NCBI GenBank assembly: GCA_963800235.1
Contig: CAWDAD010000003.1
Coordinates: 434,001 to 498,000, forward strand
DNA: 64,000 bases
Source of the DNA: CAVVNP01 sp963800235
Lineage (GTDB): Bacteria; Actinomycetota; Acidimicrobiia; Acidimicrobiales; Iamiaceae
Direction of reading: 5' to 3'
The notes under the pieces were generated by a model. The model was not told where the DNA came from, ran no database searches, and was given only the letters and a program-made list of their open reading frames with translations. Below, piece after piece: positions 34,048 through 41,755 of this stretch. A program made the position numbers and the translations under genes. Every line of letters starts with the position of its first letter. Position 1 is the first letter of the stretch.

Positions 34048-35592
34048 ATGAGCTTCCCCGGCACCTTCGCCGCCGAGACGCCCGACAAGGCGGCCGTGGT
34101 CATGGCCGACTCGGGGGCCACCCTGACCTACGCCGAGCTCGACGAGCGCGCCACCCGGCTGGCCAACCTGTTCCGGTCGCTCGGCCTGCAGCCGGGCGAC
34201 CACGTGGCGTTCTGCGTCGAGAACCACATCCGGTACCTCGAGCTCGTGTGGGGCGCGACCTACGCCGGGCTCGTCTACACCGCCGCCTCGACCCGCCTCA
34301 CCCCCGAGGAGCTGGCCTACATCGTCGACGACTGCGACGCCCGGGTGTTCATCTCCTCGGCCAGGCTCGCCCACCTGGCGACCGGCATCGTGGCCGACAC
34401 GCCCAAGGTCGAGGCCCGGTTCCTGCTCGACGGCACCGCCGAGGGCCACCGCTCCTACGAGGCGGCCCTGGCCGAGCAGCCCGCCGAGCGGGACGAGGAC
34501 TGGGTCGAGGGCATGGACATGCTCTACTCGTCGGGCACCACCGGCCGGCCCAAGGGCGTCGAGGGCCCGTTCGTGGCCCAGCCGCTCGGGACCAAGGGGG
34601 CGCTGTCGCTGCTGTGCGAGGGGGTGCTCGGGTACCGCCAGGACATGACCTACCTGAGCCCGGCGCCCCTGTACCACGCCGCTCCGCTGCGCTTCTGCCT
34701 GTGCGTGCACCGGGTGGGCGGGACCGTCGTGGTCATGGAGCACTTCGACGCCCAGGGGGCGCTGGCCGCCATCGAGCGCTACGGCGTCACCCACAGCCAG
34801 TGGGTGCCCACCATGTTCATCCGCATGCTGAAGCTCCCCGACGAGGTCCGGGCCCGCTACGACGTCAGCTCGATGGAGATGATGATCCACGCCGCCGCCC
34901 CCTGCCCGGTCGAGGCCAAGCTGGCCATGATGGACTGGTTCGGCCCCGTGATCCACGAGTACTACGCCGGCACCGAGGGCAACGGGTTCGTCTACTGCAA
35001 CGCCGAGCAGTGGCTCGAGCACCCCGGCACCGTCGGCACCCCGCTGGTCGGCAAGGTCCACATCGCCGACGACGGGGGCCACGAGCTGCCCGCCGGCGAG
35101 GCCGGCACCATCTGGTTCGAGAGCGAGGCGACCTTCAGCTACCACAAGGACCCCGAGAAGACCGCCGGCTCCCGCAACGACCAGGGCTGGTCGACCCTCG
35201 GCGACGTCGGCTACCTCGACGACGACGGCTTCCTCTACCTCACCGACCGCAAGGCGTACATGATCATCACCGGCGGGGTGAACGTGTACCCGCAGGAGGC
35301 GGAGAACCGGCTGGCCATGCACCCCAAGGTGGCCGACGTGGCCGTGTTCGGGGTGCCCGACGACGACTTCGGCGAGCAGGTCAAGGCGGTGGTCGAGCTG
35401 ATCGACCCGGCCGACGCCGGCGACGAGACCGAGCGCGAGCTCATCGCCTACTGCCGCGAGCACCTGGCCGACGTGAAGTGCCCCCGCTCGGTCGACTTCC
35501 GCGACGAGCTGCCCCGCCACCCCACCGGCAAGCTCTACAAGCGGCTGCTGAAGGACGAGTACTGGGCGGGGCACGGCACCCGCCGCATCTGA
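34048..35592 (+). CDS. Acyl-CoA synthetase (AMP-forming), 514 aa
   Basis: ANL-superfamily ligase activating a carboxylic acid through an acyl-adenylate. P-loop motif Y-S-S-G-T-T-G-R-P-K-G-V at ~165-176, A5 region Y-A-G-T-E-G-N-G, hinge A8 L-T-D-R-K-A-Y-M-I-I-T-G-G-V-N-V-Y-P, and catalytic Lys in H-P-T-G-K-L-Y-K-R near the C-terminus. It ends base-to-base against the convergent kinase gene. With that kinase and the divergent dehydrogenase it could form a hydroxy-acid degradation set. Confidence 0.93.
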   Translation: MSFPGTFAAETPDKAAVVMADSGATLTYAELDERATRLANLFRSLGLQPGDHVAFCVENHIRYLELVWGATYAGLVYTAASTRLTPEELAYIVDDCDARVFISSARLAHLATGIVADTPKVEARFLLDGTAEGHRSYEAALAEQPAERDEDWVEGMDMLYSSGTTGRPKGVEGPFVAQPLGTKGALSLLCEGVLGYRQDMTYLSPAPLYHAAPLRFCLCVHRVGGTVVVMEHFDAQGALAAIERYGVTHSQWVPTMFIRMLKLPDEVRARYDVSSMEMMIHAAAPCPVEAKLAMMDWFGPVIHEYYAGTEGNGFVYCNAEQWLEHPGTVGTPLVGKVHIADDGGHELPAGEAGTIWFESEATFSYHKDPEKTAGSRNDQGWSTLGDVGYLDDDGFLYLTDRKAYMIITGGVNVYPQEAENRLAMHPKVADVAVFGVPDDDFGEQVKAVVELIDPADAGDETERELIAYCREHLADVKCPRSVDFRDELPRHPTGKLYKRLLKDEYWAGHGTRRI

Positions 35593-36936
35593 TCAGTCGT
35601 CGGCGTAGCCCGGGTCGGCCACCGCCAGCGCGTCGAGCACGTCGGCCCAGACCGCGCCCTTGACCTCGTCCCAGCGGTCGTCGAGCTCGCCGGTGCGGAT
35701 GGCGGCGGCCAGGGCGTGGTCGTCGCCCACCCCGAGGGCGGCGAGCCGGGCCTGGTGGGCCTCGGCCTGGGGCGGGCCGACGGCCAGCTCGCGCTCGACC
35801 ATGGCCAGCGCGTTGGCGGCCACCCTGGCGTGGAACCGGATCTGCCCGTCGGTGGCGTCCGCCAGCGGGCCCTGGAGCCACTCCCGCACCGACTCGACCA
35901 GCTCGGGGGCGGTGGGACGGCCGTGCACGCTGACCGGCCATGGCAGCGACTCTCCCGACGGCTGGGCGTAGGGCGGCGGCTCGCTCGGGCCGGCCACCAG
36001 GCCGAGCAGGTCGTGCTCGGTCTGGCACACCCGCCGCCCGATGGCGGCCAGCTCGTGGGAGCGCACCAGCCCGCTCAGGTGGCTGGCCGCCTGCATCATG
36101 CAGATCACGCCCCAGCGCAGCGTGCCGTAGGCCTCCCACCACCGCAGGGTCTCCGGGTCGATCTCGACCCCGCCCGCCTCGACGTAGGCGTCGATCAGCT
36201 CCTCGTAGGTGCCGACGCCGGCCACCGGCAGCGACGAGCCGAAGCGCCACGCCCGCACGCACATCCAGCCCAGGTCCTCGGCCGGGTCGCCGACGTGGGC
36301 CAGCTCCCAGTCGATGACCGCGGCCAGGCCGCCGTCGTCGACGATGAGGTTGCCGAGGCGGAAGTCACCGTGGACCACGGCCCGGCCGGCCGACGGACGC
36401 TGCGACAGCTCGAGCCAGCGGAGCCCCAGCTCGAGGGCCGGTCGGGGCTGGCCGATCAGGTCGACGACCTCGCGCAGCGACACCAGCGGATCGGGCTCGT
36501 GCAGCGCGTCGACCGAGTCGGGGGCGGCGGCGTGCAGCCGGGCCAGCGCCCCGGCGCACTGGCCGACCAGCCGCCGCCGGGCGTCCTCGAACCGCTCATC
36601 GCGCAGGATGCGACGGGCGATGGTCTCGCCGGGGACCGCCTCGGTCAGCAGGAAGGGCGCCCCCAGGTCGTCCTTGGTGGCCGACGAGGCCACCACCGAG
36701 GGCACCGGCACCCCCACGTCGGCCGCCATCCGCAGCAGCGACGCCTCACCGTCGGGACCGACCCCGGGCCGGTCGACGGCAGCGGCGCGCTGCAGCTGGA
36801 GGACCAGGTCGCGGTCGCCGGCCGACACCGCCCAGGTCTGCTTGGAGGCCCCGCCGCTCAGCCGACGCATGCCGGTGATCGGCCCGCCGAGCAGCTCGCT
36901 CAGCGCGACGGCCAGCTGCTCGGCGTCGGCGCTCAT
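35593..36936 (-). CDS. APH-like phosphotransferase (ACAD10/11- and LvaA-type kinase candidate), 447 aa
   Basis: Aminoglycoside-phosphotransferase fold: G-G-A-S-K-Q-T-W nucleotide loop, catalytic V-V-H-G-D-F-R-L-G-N and metal-binding A-V-I-D-W-E-L-A. A C-terminal ~100-residue helical extension (from S-V-H-G-R-P-T-A-P-E-L) corresponds to a DUF6285-like tail. Drug resistance is unlikely: paralogues next to or fused with acyl-CoA dehydrogenases (ACAD10/11, Pseudomonas LvaA) phosphorylate 4-hydroxyacyl-CoA. Its neighbours here are an acyl-CoA ligase and such a dehydrogenase, which supports that reading. ATG 36936, TAGCTT 9 bases upstream. Confidence 0.82.
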   Translation of the reverse strand: MSADAEQLAVALSELLGGPITGMRRLSGGASKQTWAVSAGDRDLVLQLQRAAAVDRPGVGPDGEASLLRMAADVGVPVPSVVASSATKDDLGAPFLLTEAVPGETIARRILRDERFEDARRRLVGQCAGALARLHAAAPDSVDALHEPDPLVSLREVVDLIGQPRPALELGLRWLELSQRPSAGRAVVHGDFRLGNLIVDDGGLAAVIDWELAHVGDPAEDLGWMCVRAWRFGSSLPVAGVGTYEELIDAYVEAGGVEIDPETLRWWEAYGTLRWGVICMMQAASHLSGLVRSHELAAIGRRVCQTEHDLLGLVAGPSEPPPYAQPSGESLPWPVSVHGRPTAPELVESVREWLQGPLADATDGQIRFHARVAANALAMVERELAVGPPQAEAHQARLAALGVGDDHALAAAIRTGELDDRWDEVKGAVWADVLDALAVADPGYADD

Positions 36937-36945
36937 CGCCGCCCG

Positions 36946-36951
36946 AAGCTA
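36946..36951 (-). promoter_or_regulatory. TAGCTT hexamer before the APH-like kinase gene
   Basis: Minus-strand TAGCTT with a 9-base spacer to ATG 36936, at the long end of the range seen in the window. Confidence 0.4.
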
Positions 36952-36977
36952 CCCGGGCGGGCCCGGCCGACGGTCCG

Positions 36978-36983
36978 TAGGGT
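36978..36983 (+). promoter_or_regulatory. TAGGGT hexamer, leaderless promoter of the acyl-CoA dehydrogenase gene
   Basis: TAGGGT with a 7-base spacer to ATG 36991. It is back to back with the kinase hexamer, 26 bases apart. Confidence 0.6.
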
Positions 36984-36990
36984 GCCGGGC

Positions 36991-38190
36991 ATGGACGACG
37001 CTGCGACCACCGCCACCTCCGGCACCACCGCCACCGACGACCTCCGCCGGCGGATGCGCGAGTTCATCGACGAGAAGGTCATCCCCCTCGAGCCCGTGCT
37101 CGAGCACCGCGACGACGAGTCGGCCGAGGCCCTGGCCGGGCTGAAGGAGCAGGCCAAGGCCGAGGGCCTGTGGGCGCTCGGGCACCCGACCCACCTCGGG
37201 GGCGGGGGCCTGCCGCTGATGGAGTTCGCCCTGCTGAACGAGATCATCGGCCGGTCGGAGTTCGGGCAGCTCGCGGTCGGGACCGTGAGCATGCAGGACT
37301 CGATCATGCTCGACCTCCATGCCTCCGCCGAGCAGCGCGAGCGGTGGCTGAAGCCCCTGGTGGCGGGCGAGATCATGCCCTCGGTCGGGCTCACCGAGCC
37401 CGAGGTGGCCGGGTCGGACCCCACCCTGATGCAGGCCACCGCCGAGCTCGACGGCGACGAGTGGGTCATCAACGCCCACAAGTGGTTCACCACCGGTGCC
37501 AGCGTCGCCGCCTTCACCACCATCTTCGCCCAGACCGACCCCGACGCCGAGAAGTACCTGCGGTTCAGCTCGATCATCGTCCCCACCGACGCGCCCGGCT
37601 ACGAGATCGTGCGGGTGGTGCCCACCATGGGCCACACGGGCGGCCAGCACTGCGAGCTGCGCCTCACCGACGTGCGGGTGCCCCGCTCGAACCTGCTCGG
37701 CGAGCGCGGCCACGGCTTCGTGATCGCCCAGGAGCGGCTCGGGCCGGGCCGCATCTTCCACTGCATGCGCTGGCTCGGCCAGGCCCAGCGGGCCTTCGAG
37801 CTGATGTGCGAGCGGGCCCGCACCCGCTACGCCCACGGGTCGCTCCTGGCCGAGAAGGGCGAGATCCAGCGCTACATCGCCGAGTCGGCCGCCCAGATCC
37901 AGGCCTGCCGGCTGATGACCATCGACGCCGCCCGGGCCATGGACGAGGGCCGCTCGGCCCGGGTCCAGATCAGCCTCATCAAGTTCCACGGCGCCCAGAT
38001 GCTCCACGACGTGATCGACCGGGCCATCCAGGTCCACGGCGCCCTGGGCGTCACCGGCGACACCCCGCTCGAGCGCATGTACCGCGAGGCCCGCTACGCC
38101 CGCATCTACGACGGCCCCGACGAGGTCCATCGCATGGTCGTCGCCCGCCAGCTGGTCAAGGACCCCGGCACGGCGCCCTGGCTCGCCTAG
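36991..38190 (+). CDS. Acyl-CoA dehydrogenase, ACAD10/11-like (399 aa)
   Basis: FAD-dependent dehydrogenase: V-G-L-T-E-P-E-V-A-G-S-D-P FAD-binding block, G-H-K/H-K-W-F-T-T-G-A, I-Q-V-H-G-A-L-G-V-T-G and the C-terminal I-Y-D-G-P-D-E-V-H-R-M-V-V-A-R, whose D-G-P-D-E-V-H variant is typical of ACAD10/11 and LvaC relatives rather than medium-chain enzymes. In those systems the enzyme works on a 4-phosphoacyl-CoA supplied by the paired kinase. The tandem repeat begins on the base after the stop codon. Confidence 0.88.
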   Translation: MDDAATTATSGTTATDDLRRRMREFIDEKVIPLEPVLEHRDDESAEALAGLKEQAKAEGLWALGHPTHLGGGGLPLMEFALLNEIIGRSEFGQLAVGTVSMQDSIMLDLHASAEQRERWLKPLVAGEIMPSVGLTEPEVAGSDPTLMQATAELDGDEWVINAHKWFTTGASVAAFTTIFAQTDPDAEKYLRFSSIIVPTDAPGYEIVRVVPTMGHTGGQHCELRLTDVRVPRSNLLGERGHGFVIAQERLGPGRIFHCMRWLGQAQRAFELMCERARTRYAHGSLLAEKGEIQRYIAESAAQIQACRLMTIDAARAMDEGRSARVQISLIKFHGAQMLHDVIDRAIQVHGALGVTGDTPLERMYREARYARIYDGPDEVHRMVVARQLVKDPGTAPWLA

Positions 38191-38453
38191 TGCTGCTCCG
38201 GCTGGCGCCTGCGTTGTCGGGCGCCGCCGGTCCGGCGGCGCTGGCTTCGCCACGATGGCTCGCACCGACGTGCTGCTCCGGCTGGCGCCTGCGTTGTCGG
38301 GCGCCGCCGGTCCGGCGGCGCTGGCTTCGCCACGATGGCTCGCACCGACGTGCTGCTCCGGCTGGCGCCTGCGTTGTCGGGCGCCGCCGGTCCGGCGGCG
38401 CTGGCTTCGCCACGATGGCTCGCACCGACGTGCTGCTCCGGCTGGCGCCTGCG
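38191..38453. repeat. Perfect 80-bp tandem repeat, 3.3 copies, each with a 10-bp-arm palindrome
   Basis: Units start at 38191, 38271 and 38351, with a 23-base fourth at 38431; all are identical. Each unit carries GCGCCGCCGG and its exact complement separated by a single T (first copy 38220-38240). The array fills the gap between the convergent dehydrogenase and methyltransferase genes. The 80-base period is not a multiple of three, so it is not a protein repeat. Confidence 0.95.
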
Positions 38454-38464
38454 CAGCGTCGGGT

Positions 38465-39097
38465 TCAGCCGGTCCGGCGCAGGACGCGCAGGGAGCCGGT
38501 GGCGCCGACCTCGGTGAAGCGACCCGACTCGAGGGCGCGGCGGTAGATCTCGTACGGCGGGCGGCCGCCGTCGGCGGGGTCGGGGAAGACGTCGTGGATG
38601 CAGAGGATGCCGCCGGGCGCCACGTGGGGCGTCCACCGCTCGTAGTCGCGGTGGGCCGGCTCGGCCCCGTGGCCCCCGTCGATGAACAGCAGGGCCAGTG
38701 GGGTGGCCCAGGCGGTGGCCACCGCGCCCGACTCGCCGACCACCGCCACCACCGAGTCCTCGAGCCCCGCGTCGCGGATCGTGCGACGGAACGTCGGCAG
38801 GGTGTCGAGGCCCCCGGTCTCGGGGTCGACCAGGTCCGGCTCGTGGTGGGCCCACCCGGCCTGGTTCTCCTCGGACCCCCGGTGGTGGTCGACCGCGAAC
38901 AGCACCGTGCCGTGCGAGCGGGCGGCGGCGCCCAGCCACACCGACGACTTGCCGCAGTAGCTGCCCACCTCGAGCAGGGGACGCCCCGGCACCTCGGCCG
39001 CGGCGACCACGGCGGCGTCGTGGAGGGCGTCGCCCTCGTCGGTGGGCATGAAGCCCCGGGCGGCGATGGCCGCCGCCCGCAGCTCGGGATCGATCAA
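38465..39097 (-). CDS. Class I SAM-dependent methyltransferase, TTG start (210 aa)
   Basis: Methyltransferase of the Methyltransf_24 type: L-L-E-V-G-S-Y-C-G-K-S-S-V-W-L-G motif I, V-D-H-H-R-G after motif I, L-L-F-I-D-G-G-H metal-binding block and I-H-D-V-F-P-D. The Asp/His arrangement suggests a metal-assisted O-methyltransferase. TTG 39097 was chosen because its TTGA overlaps the GtrA stop and leaves the protein the right length; the nearest ATG is too far downstream. The acceptor is unknown, though the GtrA neighbour hints at a cell-surface glycan or lipid. Confidence 0.82.
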   Translation of the reverse strand: MIDPELRAAAIAARGFMPTDEGDALHDAAVVAAAEVPGRPLLEVGSYCGKSSVWLGAAARSHGTVLFAVDHHRGSEENQAGWAHHEPDLVDPETGGLDTLPTFRRTIRDAGLEDSVVAVVGESGAVATAWATPLALLFIDGGHGAEPAHRDYERWTPHVAPGGILCIHDVFPDPADGGRPPYEIYRRALESGRFTEVGATGSLRVLRRTG

Positions 39098-39648
39098 CGG
39101 GCCGGCGGCGTCCCCGCCCGGTCGACCACCACCGCCGGGACCTCGCCCGAGCGCTGCCGCTCCTCGGCGATCTCGATGTCGGCGTCGTAGGGCGTGTGGT
39201 GGTGCTCGCCGAACATGATCTTGTCGAGGAAGAGGTACTTGAGCACCCACAGGATGCCGAAGCCGGCCACGTTGGCGCCCTGGATGGCCAGCTGGTGGAT
39301 CTTCATGTCAGCGGTGGCGTTGGTGGCCAGCACGACCATCAGGGTGGACAGCACCCACCCGGCCAGGGTGAAGACGGCGAAGGGGATGACCTCGCGCCGC
39401 ATGTGGGCCTTGCCCCGCTTCCCCCACACCCAGCGCTTGTTGAGGATGAACGCCGGGATGCTCGTGAGCATGACGGCGGTGAGGTTCCCCCAGCCCGGCT
39501 TCCAGTGCAGGAGCGACTTCGACGTGAAGAGGAACAGCAGGACCTGGGTGATGGCCACGCAGATGAGCGAGGTCAGCGAGTATCGGATGGCTCGACGCCC
39601 GGGCTCGGACTTGGCGTGGGCGAGCAGCGCCGACGGGGTCAGGTTCAC
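39094..39648 (-). CDS. GtrA-family membrane protein (184 aa)
   Basis: Four membrane segments (~21-41, ~53-70, ~89-108, ~121-140) with the family's Y-S-L-T-S-L opening and L-N-K-R-W-V-W between helices 2 and 3. The family helps move polyprenyl-linked sugars or otherwise supports surface glycan decoration. A hydrophilic 40-residue cytoplasmic tail follows. GTG 39648 lies 12 bases before the beta-glucosidase stop, though a separate TAGCGT hexamer (minus strand 39658-39663, 9-base spacer) might drive it. Confidence 0.88.
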   Translation of the reverse strand: MNLTPSALLAHAKSEPGRRAIRYSLTSLICVAITQVLLFLFTSKSLLHWKPGWGNLTAVMLTSIPAFILNKRWVWGKRGKAHMRREVIPFAVFTLAGWVLSTLMVVLATNATADMKIHQLAIQGANVAGFGILWVLKYLFLDKIMFGEHHHTPYDADIEIAEERQRSGEVPAVVVDRAGTPPAR

Positions 39649-39660
39649 GAGCGTTCCACG

Positions 39661-40860
39661 CTAGTTCGACGGCTTGGGCAGCAGGGAGTTTGCCCTCGCC
39701 ACCTCGCCGAACCACCTCGCGCTGGGCTTGGGCGACCGCTGCATGGTGCTCCGATCGACCGACACCAGCCCGAATCGAGGGGTGTAGCCGTAGGCCCACT
39801 CGAAGTTGTCGAGCAGGCTCCAGTACGTGTAGCCGAGCACCTCGATGCCGTCGGCCAGCGCCCGCTGCACGCCCTGCAGCGCCTGGTGCACGTAGTCGAT
39901 GCGCTGCTCGTCGTCGTCGGTGCCGATGCCGTTCTCGGTGACGAGCAGGGGGATCTCGCCCCCGGTCCGCCCCCACGCCCGGCGCAGGGTCGCCTCGAGC
40001 GACTGCGGCCAGAACTCGTAGCCCATGACCAGGGTGGGCACGCCGGGCTCCGGGCCGAGGTGGCCGTCGGGGCCGACCCGGGTGCGGCTGTAGGTCTGGA
40101 CGCCGAAGAAGTCGTCGCCGGCGACGCCGTCGAGGAAGACGTCCTCCATGCTCGCCCGGTGCTTGGCGACCCGCGACTCGCCGCCGTCGACGGGCACCCA
40201 CTCGGTCATCGACAGGGTCAGGCCGACCGGCACCGCGGGCGCCGCCGCCCGGAGCGCCTCGCGCCCGGCGTGGTGGGCCTCGACGAACCGCTGGCCGACC
40301 TCCAGGAAACGGCCGACGTCGGTCTCGCCCGGCGGGAAGACGCCCAGCGCGTAGCCGCAGAAGGCGACGATGTTCGGCTCGTTGAGGGTGCAGAAGCGAC
40401 CGGCCACGTCGCCCAGCCGCTCGCCGACCCGATGGCAGTACTCGGCGAAGCGGTCGGCGGTGGCGGGCTCCGCCCAGCCGCCCTGGTCGGCCAGCCACCG
40501 GGGGGTGGTGAAGTGGTGCAGGGTGACGACCGGCTCGACGCCGCGCTCGCGCAGCCCGTCGCACACCCGGCGGTAGTGGTCGAGCTCGACCTGGGACCAC
40601 TCGCCGTCCTCGGGCTCGATGCGGGCCCACTCGACCGAGAACCGGTAGTGCGAGAGGCCGAAGGAGGCGACCAGGTCGGCGTCCTCCTCCCAGCGGTGGT
40701 AGCTGTCGCAGGCGTCGCCGCTCGGCTCGCGGCACCCCGAGCCCGGGGTGTGCTCCCAGCGCCACCAGTCGTTGTTCCAGTTGCCGCCCTCGATCTGGTG
40801 CGCGGCGGTGGCGGTGCCCCAGCGGAAGCCCTCGGGGAACGGCTGGTCCGTCTGCGTCAT
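39661..40860 (-). CDS. Beta-glucosidase-like glycoside hydrolase, family 1 (399 aa)
   Basis: GH1 (beta/alpha)8 barrel. N-terminal F-R-W-G-T-A-T-A-A-H-Q-I-E-G-G, acid/base Glu in C-T-L-N-E-P-N, nucleophile Glu in L-V-T-E-N-G-I-G, and late W-S-L-L-D-N-F-E-W-A-Y-G-Y aglycone block. No signal peptide, so it acts in the cytoplasm on imported beta-glycosides. ATG 40860 is 7 bases after TAGGTT. Divergent from the thioesterase gene with only 28 bases between starts. Confidence 0.93.
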   Translation of the reverse strand: MTQTDQPFPEGFRWGTATAAHQIEGGNWNNDWWRWEHTPGSGCREPSGDACDSYHRWEEDADLVASFGLSHYRFSVEWARIEPEDGEWSQVELDHYRRVCDGLRERGVEPVVTLHHFTTPRWLADQGGWAEPATADRFAEYCHRVGERLGDVAGRFCTLNEPNIVAFCGYALGVFPPGETDVGRFLEVGQRFVEAHHAGREALRAAAPAVPVGLTLSMTEWVPVDGGESRVAKHRASMEDVFLDGVAGDDFFGVQTYSRTRVGPDGHLGPEPGVPTLVMGYEFWPQSLEATLRRAWGRTGGEIPLLVTENGIGTDDDEQRIDYVHQALQGVQRALADGIEVLGYTYWSLLDNFEWAYGYTPRFGLVSVDRSTMQRSPKPSARWFGEVARANSLLPKPSN

Positions 40861-40867
40861 GCTCGGC

Positions 40868-40873
40868 AACCTA
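40868..40873 (-). promoter_or_regulatory. TAGGTT hexamer, leaderless promoter of the GH1 gene
   Basis: Minus-strand TAGGTT with a 7-base spacer to ATG 40860. Confidence 0.55.
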
Positions 40874-40888
40874 CGCGAGGATGCGGCG

Positions 40889-41755
40889 GTGCAGCAGGAG
40901 GCCGTCGACGTCGTCGTGTCGCTGCTCGACCTCGAGCCGATCGAGGTGAACATCTTCCGGGGCACCAGCCCCGACGTCGACGCGCAGCGCGTGTTCGGCG
41001 GCCAGGTGGCCGGTCAGGCGCTGGTCGCCGCCGCCCGCACCGTCGACCGCGACGAGGACGCCGGCGAGCGGTACGTGCACTCGCTGCACGCCTACTTCCT
41101 CCGCCCCGGCGACCCGTCGGTGCCCATCCTCTACGAGGTCGACCGCATCCGCGACGGGCGGTCGTTCACGACCCGGCGGGTGGTGGCCATCCAGCACGGT
41201 CGGGCCATCTTCAACCTGCAGGCCTCCTTCCACGTGCACGAGGCCAACGCCCTCGACCACCAGTTCCCGATGCCCGAGGTCGCCCCGCCGGAGGACCTGC
41301 CGGACTTCGCCACCCGGTGGGCGCCGTGGAAGGACCGGCTGGGCGAGTGGTTCGAGCGGCCCCGCGCCATCGACTCCCGGTACGTCGACTGGGAGCCGCC
41401 GGACCGGCGCCACCCGCTGCCGCCGCACCAGCGCATCTGGATCCGGGCCGACGGCCGGCTGCCCGACGAGCAGCTGGTGCACACCTGCGTGCTCACCTAC
41501 GCCTCGGACATGACCCTGCTCGACACGACGCTGCTGCCCCACGGCGGCACCGCCATGGACGGCCACGTGCAGATGGCCAGCCTCGACCACGCCATGTGGT
41601 TCCACCGCCGGTTCCGGGCCGACGACTGGCTGCTCTACGACCACGACACCCCGAGCGCGTCCGACGCGCGGGGCCTCGCCCGCGGGCTCATCTACACCCG
41701 CAGCGGCGAGCTGGTCGCGTCGGTGGTGCAGGAAGGGCTCATCCGGCCGCTGTGA
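40889..41755 (+). CDS. Acyl-CoA thioesterase II, TesB type (288 aa)
   Basis: Double hot-dog thioesterase hydrolysing acyl-CoA: L-L-D-L-E-P-I-E-V-N-I-F-R-G, R-V-F-G-G-Q-V-A-G-Q-A-L, and the second-domain D-M-T-L-L-D-T-T and S-L-D-H-A-M-W-F-H-R blocks with the conserved Asp, Thr and His/Gln positions. GTG 40889 was preferred to ATG 40859: the latter overlaps the divergent GH1 start codon, whereas GTG has a GAGG site 8 bases before and matches the family N-terminus. Its stop overlaps the next GTG by 4 bases. Confidence 0.9.
   Translation: MQQEAVDVVVSLLDLEPIEVNIFRGTSPDVDAQRVFGGQVAGQALVAAARTVDRDEDAGERYVHSLHAYFLRPGDPSVPILYEVDRIRDGRSFTTRRVVAIQHGRAIFNLQASFHVHEANALDHQFPMPEVAPPEDLPDFATRWAPWKDRLGEWFERPRAIDSRYVDWEPPDRRHPLPPHQRIWIRADGRLPDEQLVHTCVLTYASDMTLLDTTLLPHGGTAMDGHVQMASLDHAMWFHRRFRADDWLLYDHDTPSASDARGLARGLIYTRSGELVASVVQEGLIRPL

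Noticed and set aside
35593..36936. Aminoglycoside resistance gene
   Set aside because: The APH fold is shared, but neighbours are acyl-CoA enzymes and the C-terminal tail is not found in resistance kinases.
38191..38453. CRISPR array
   Set aside because: The 80-bp units are contiguous with no variable spacers, and no cas gene is near.
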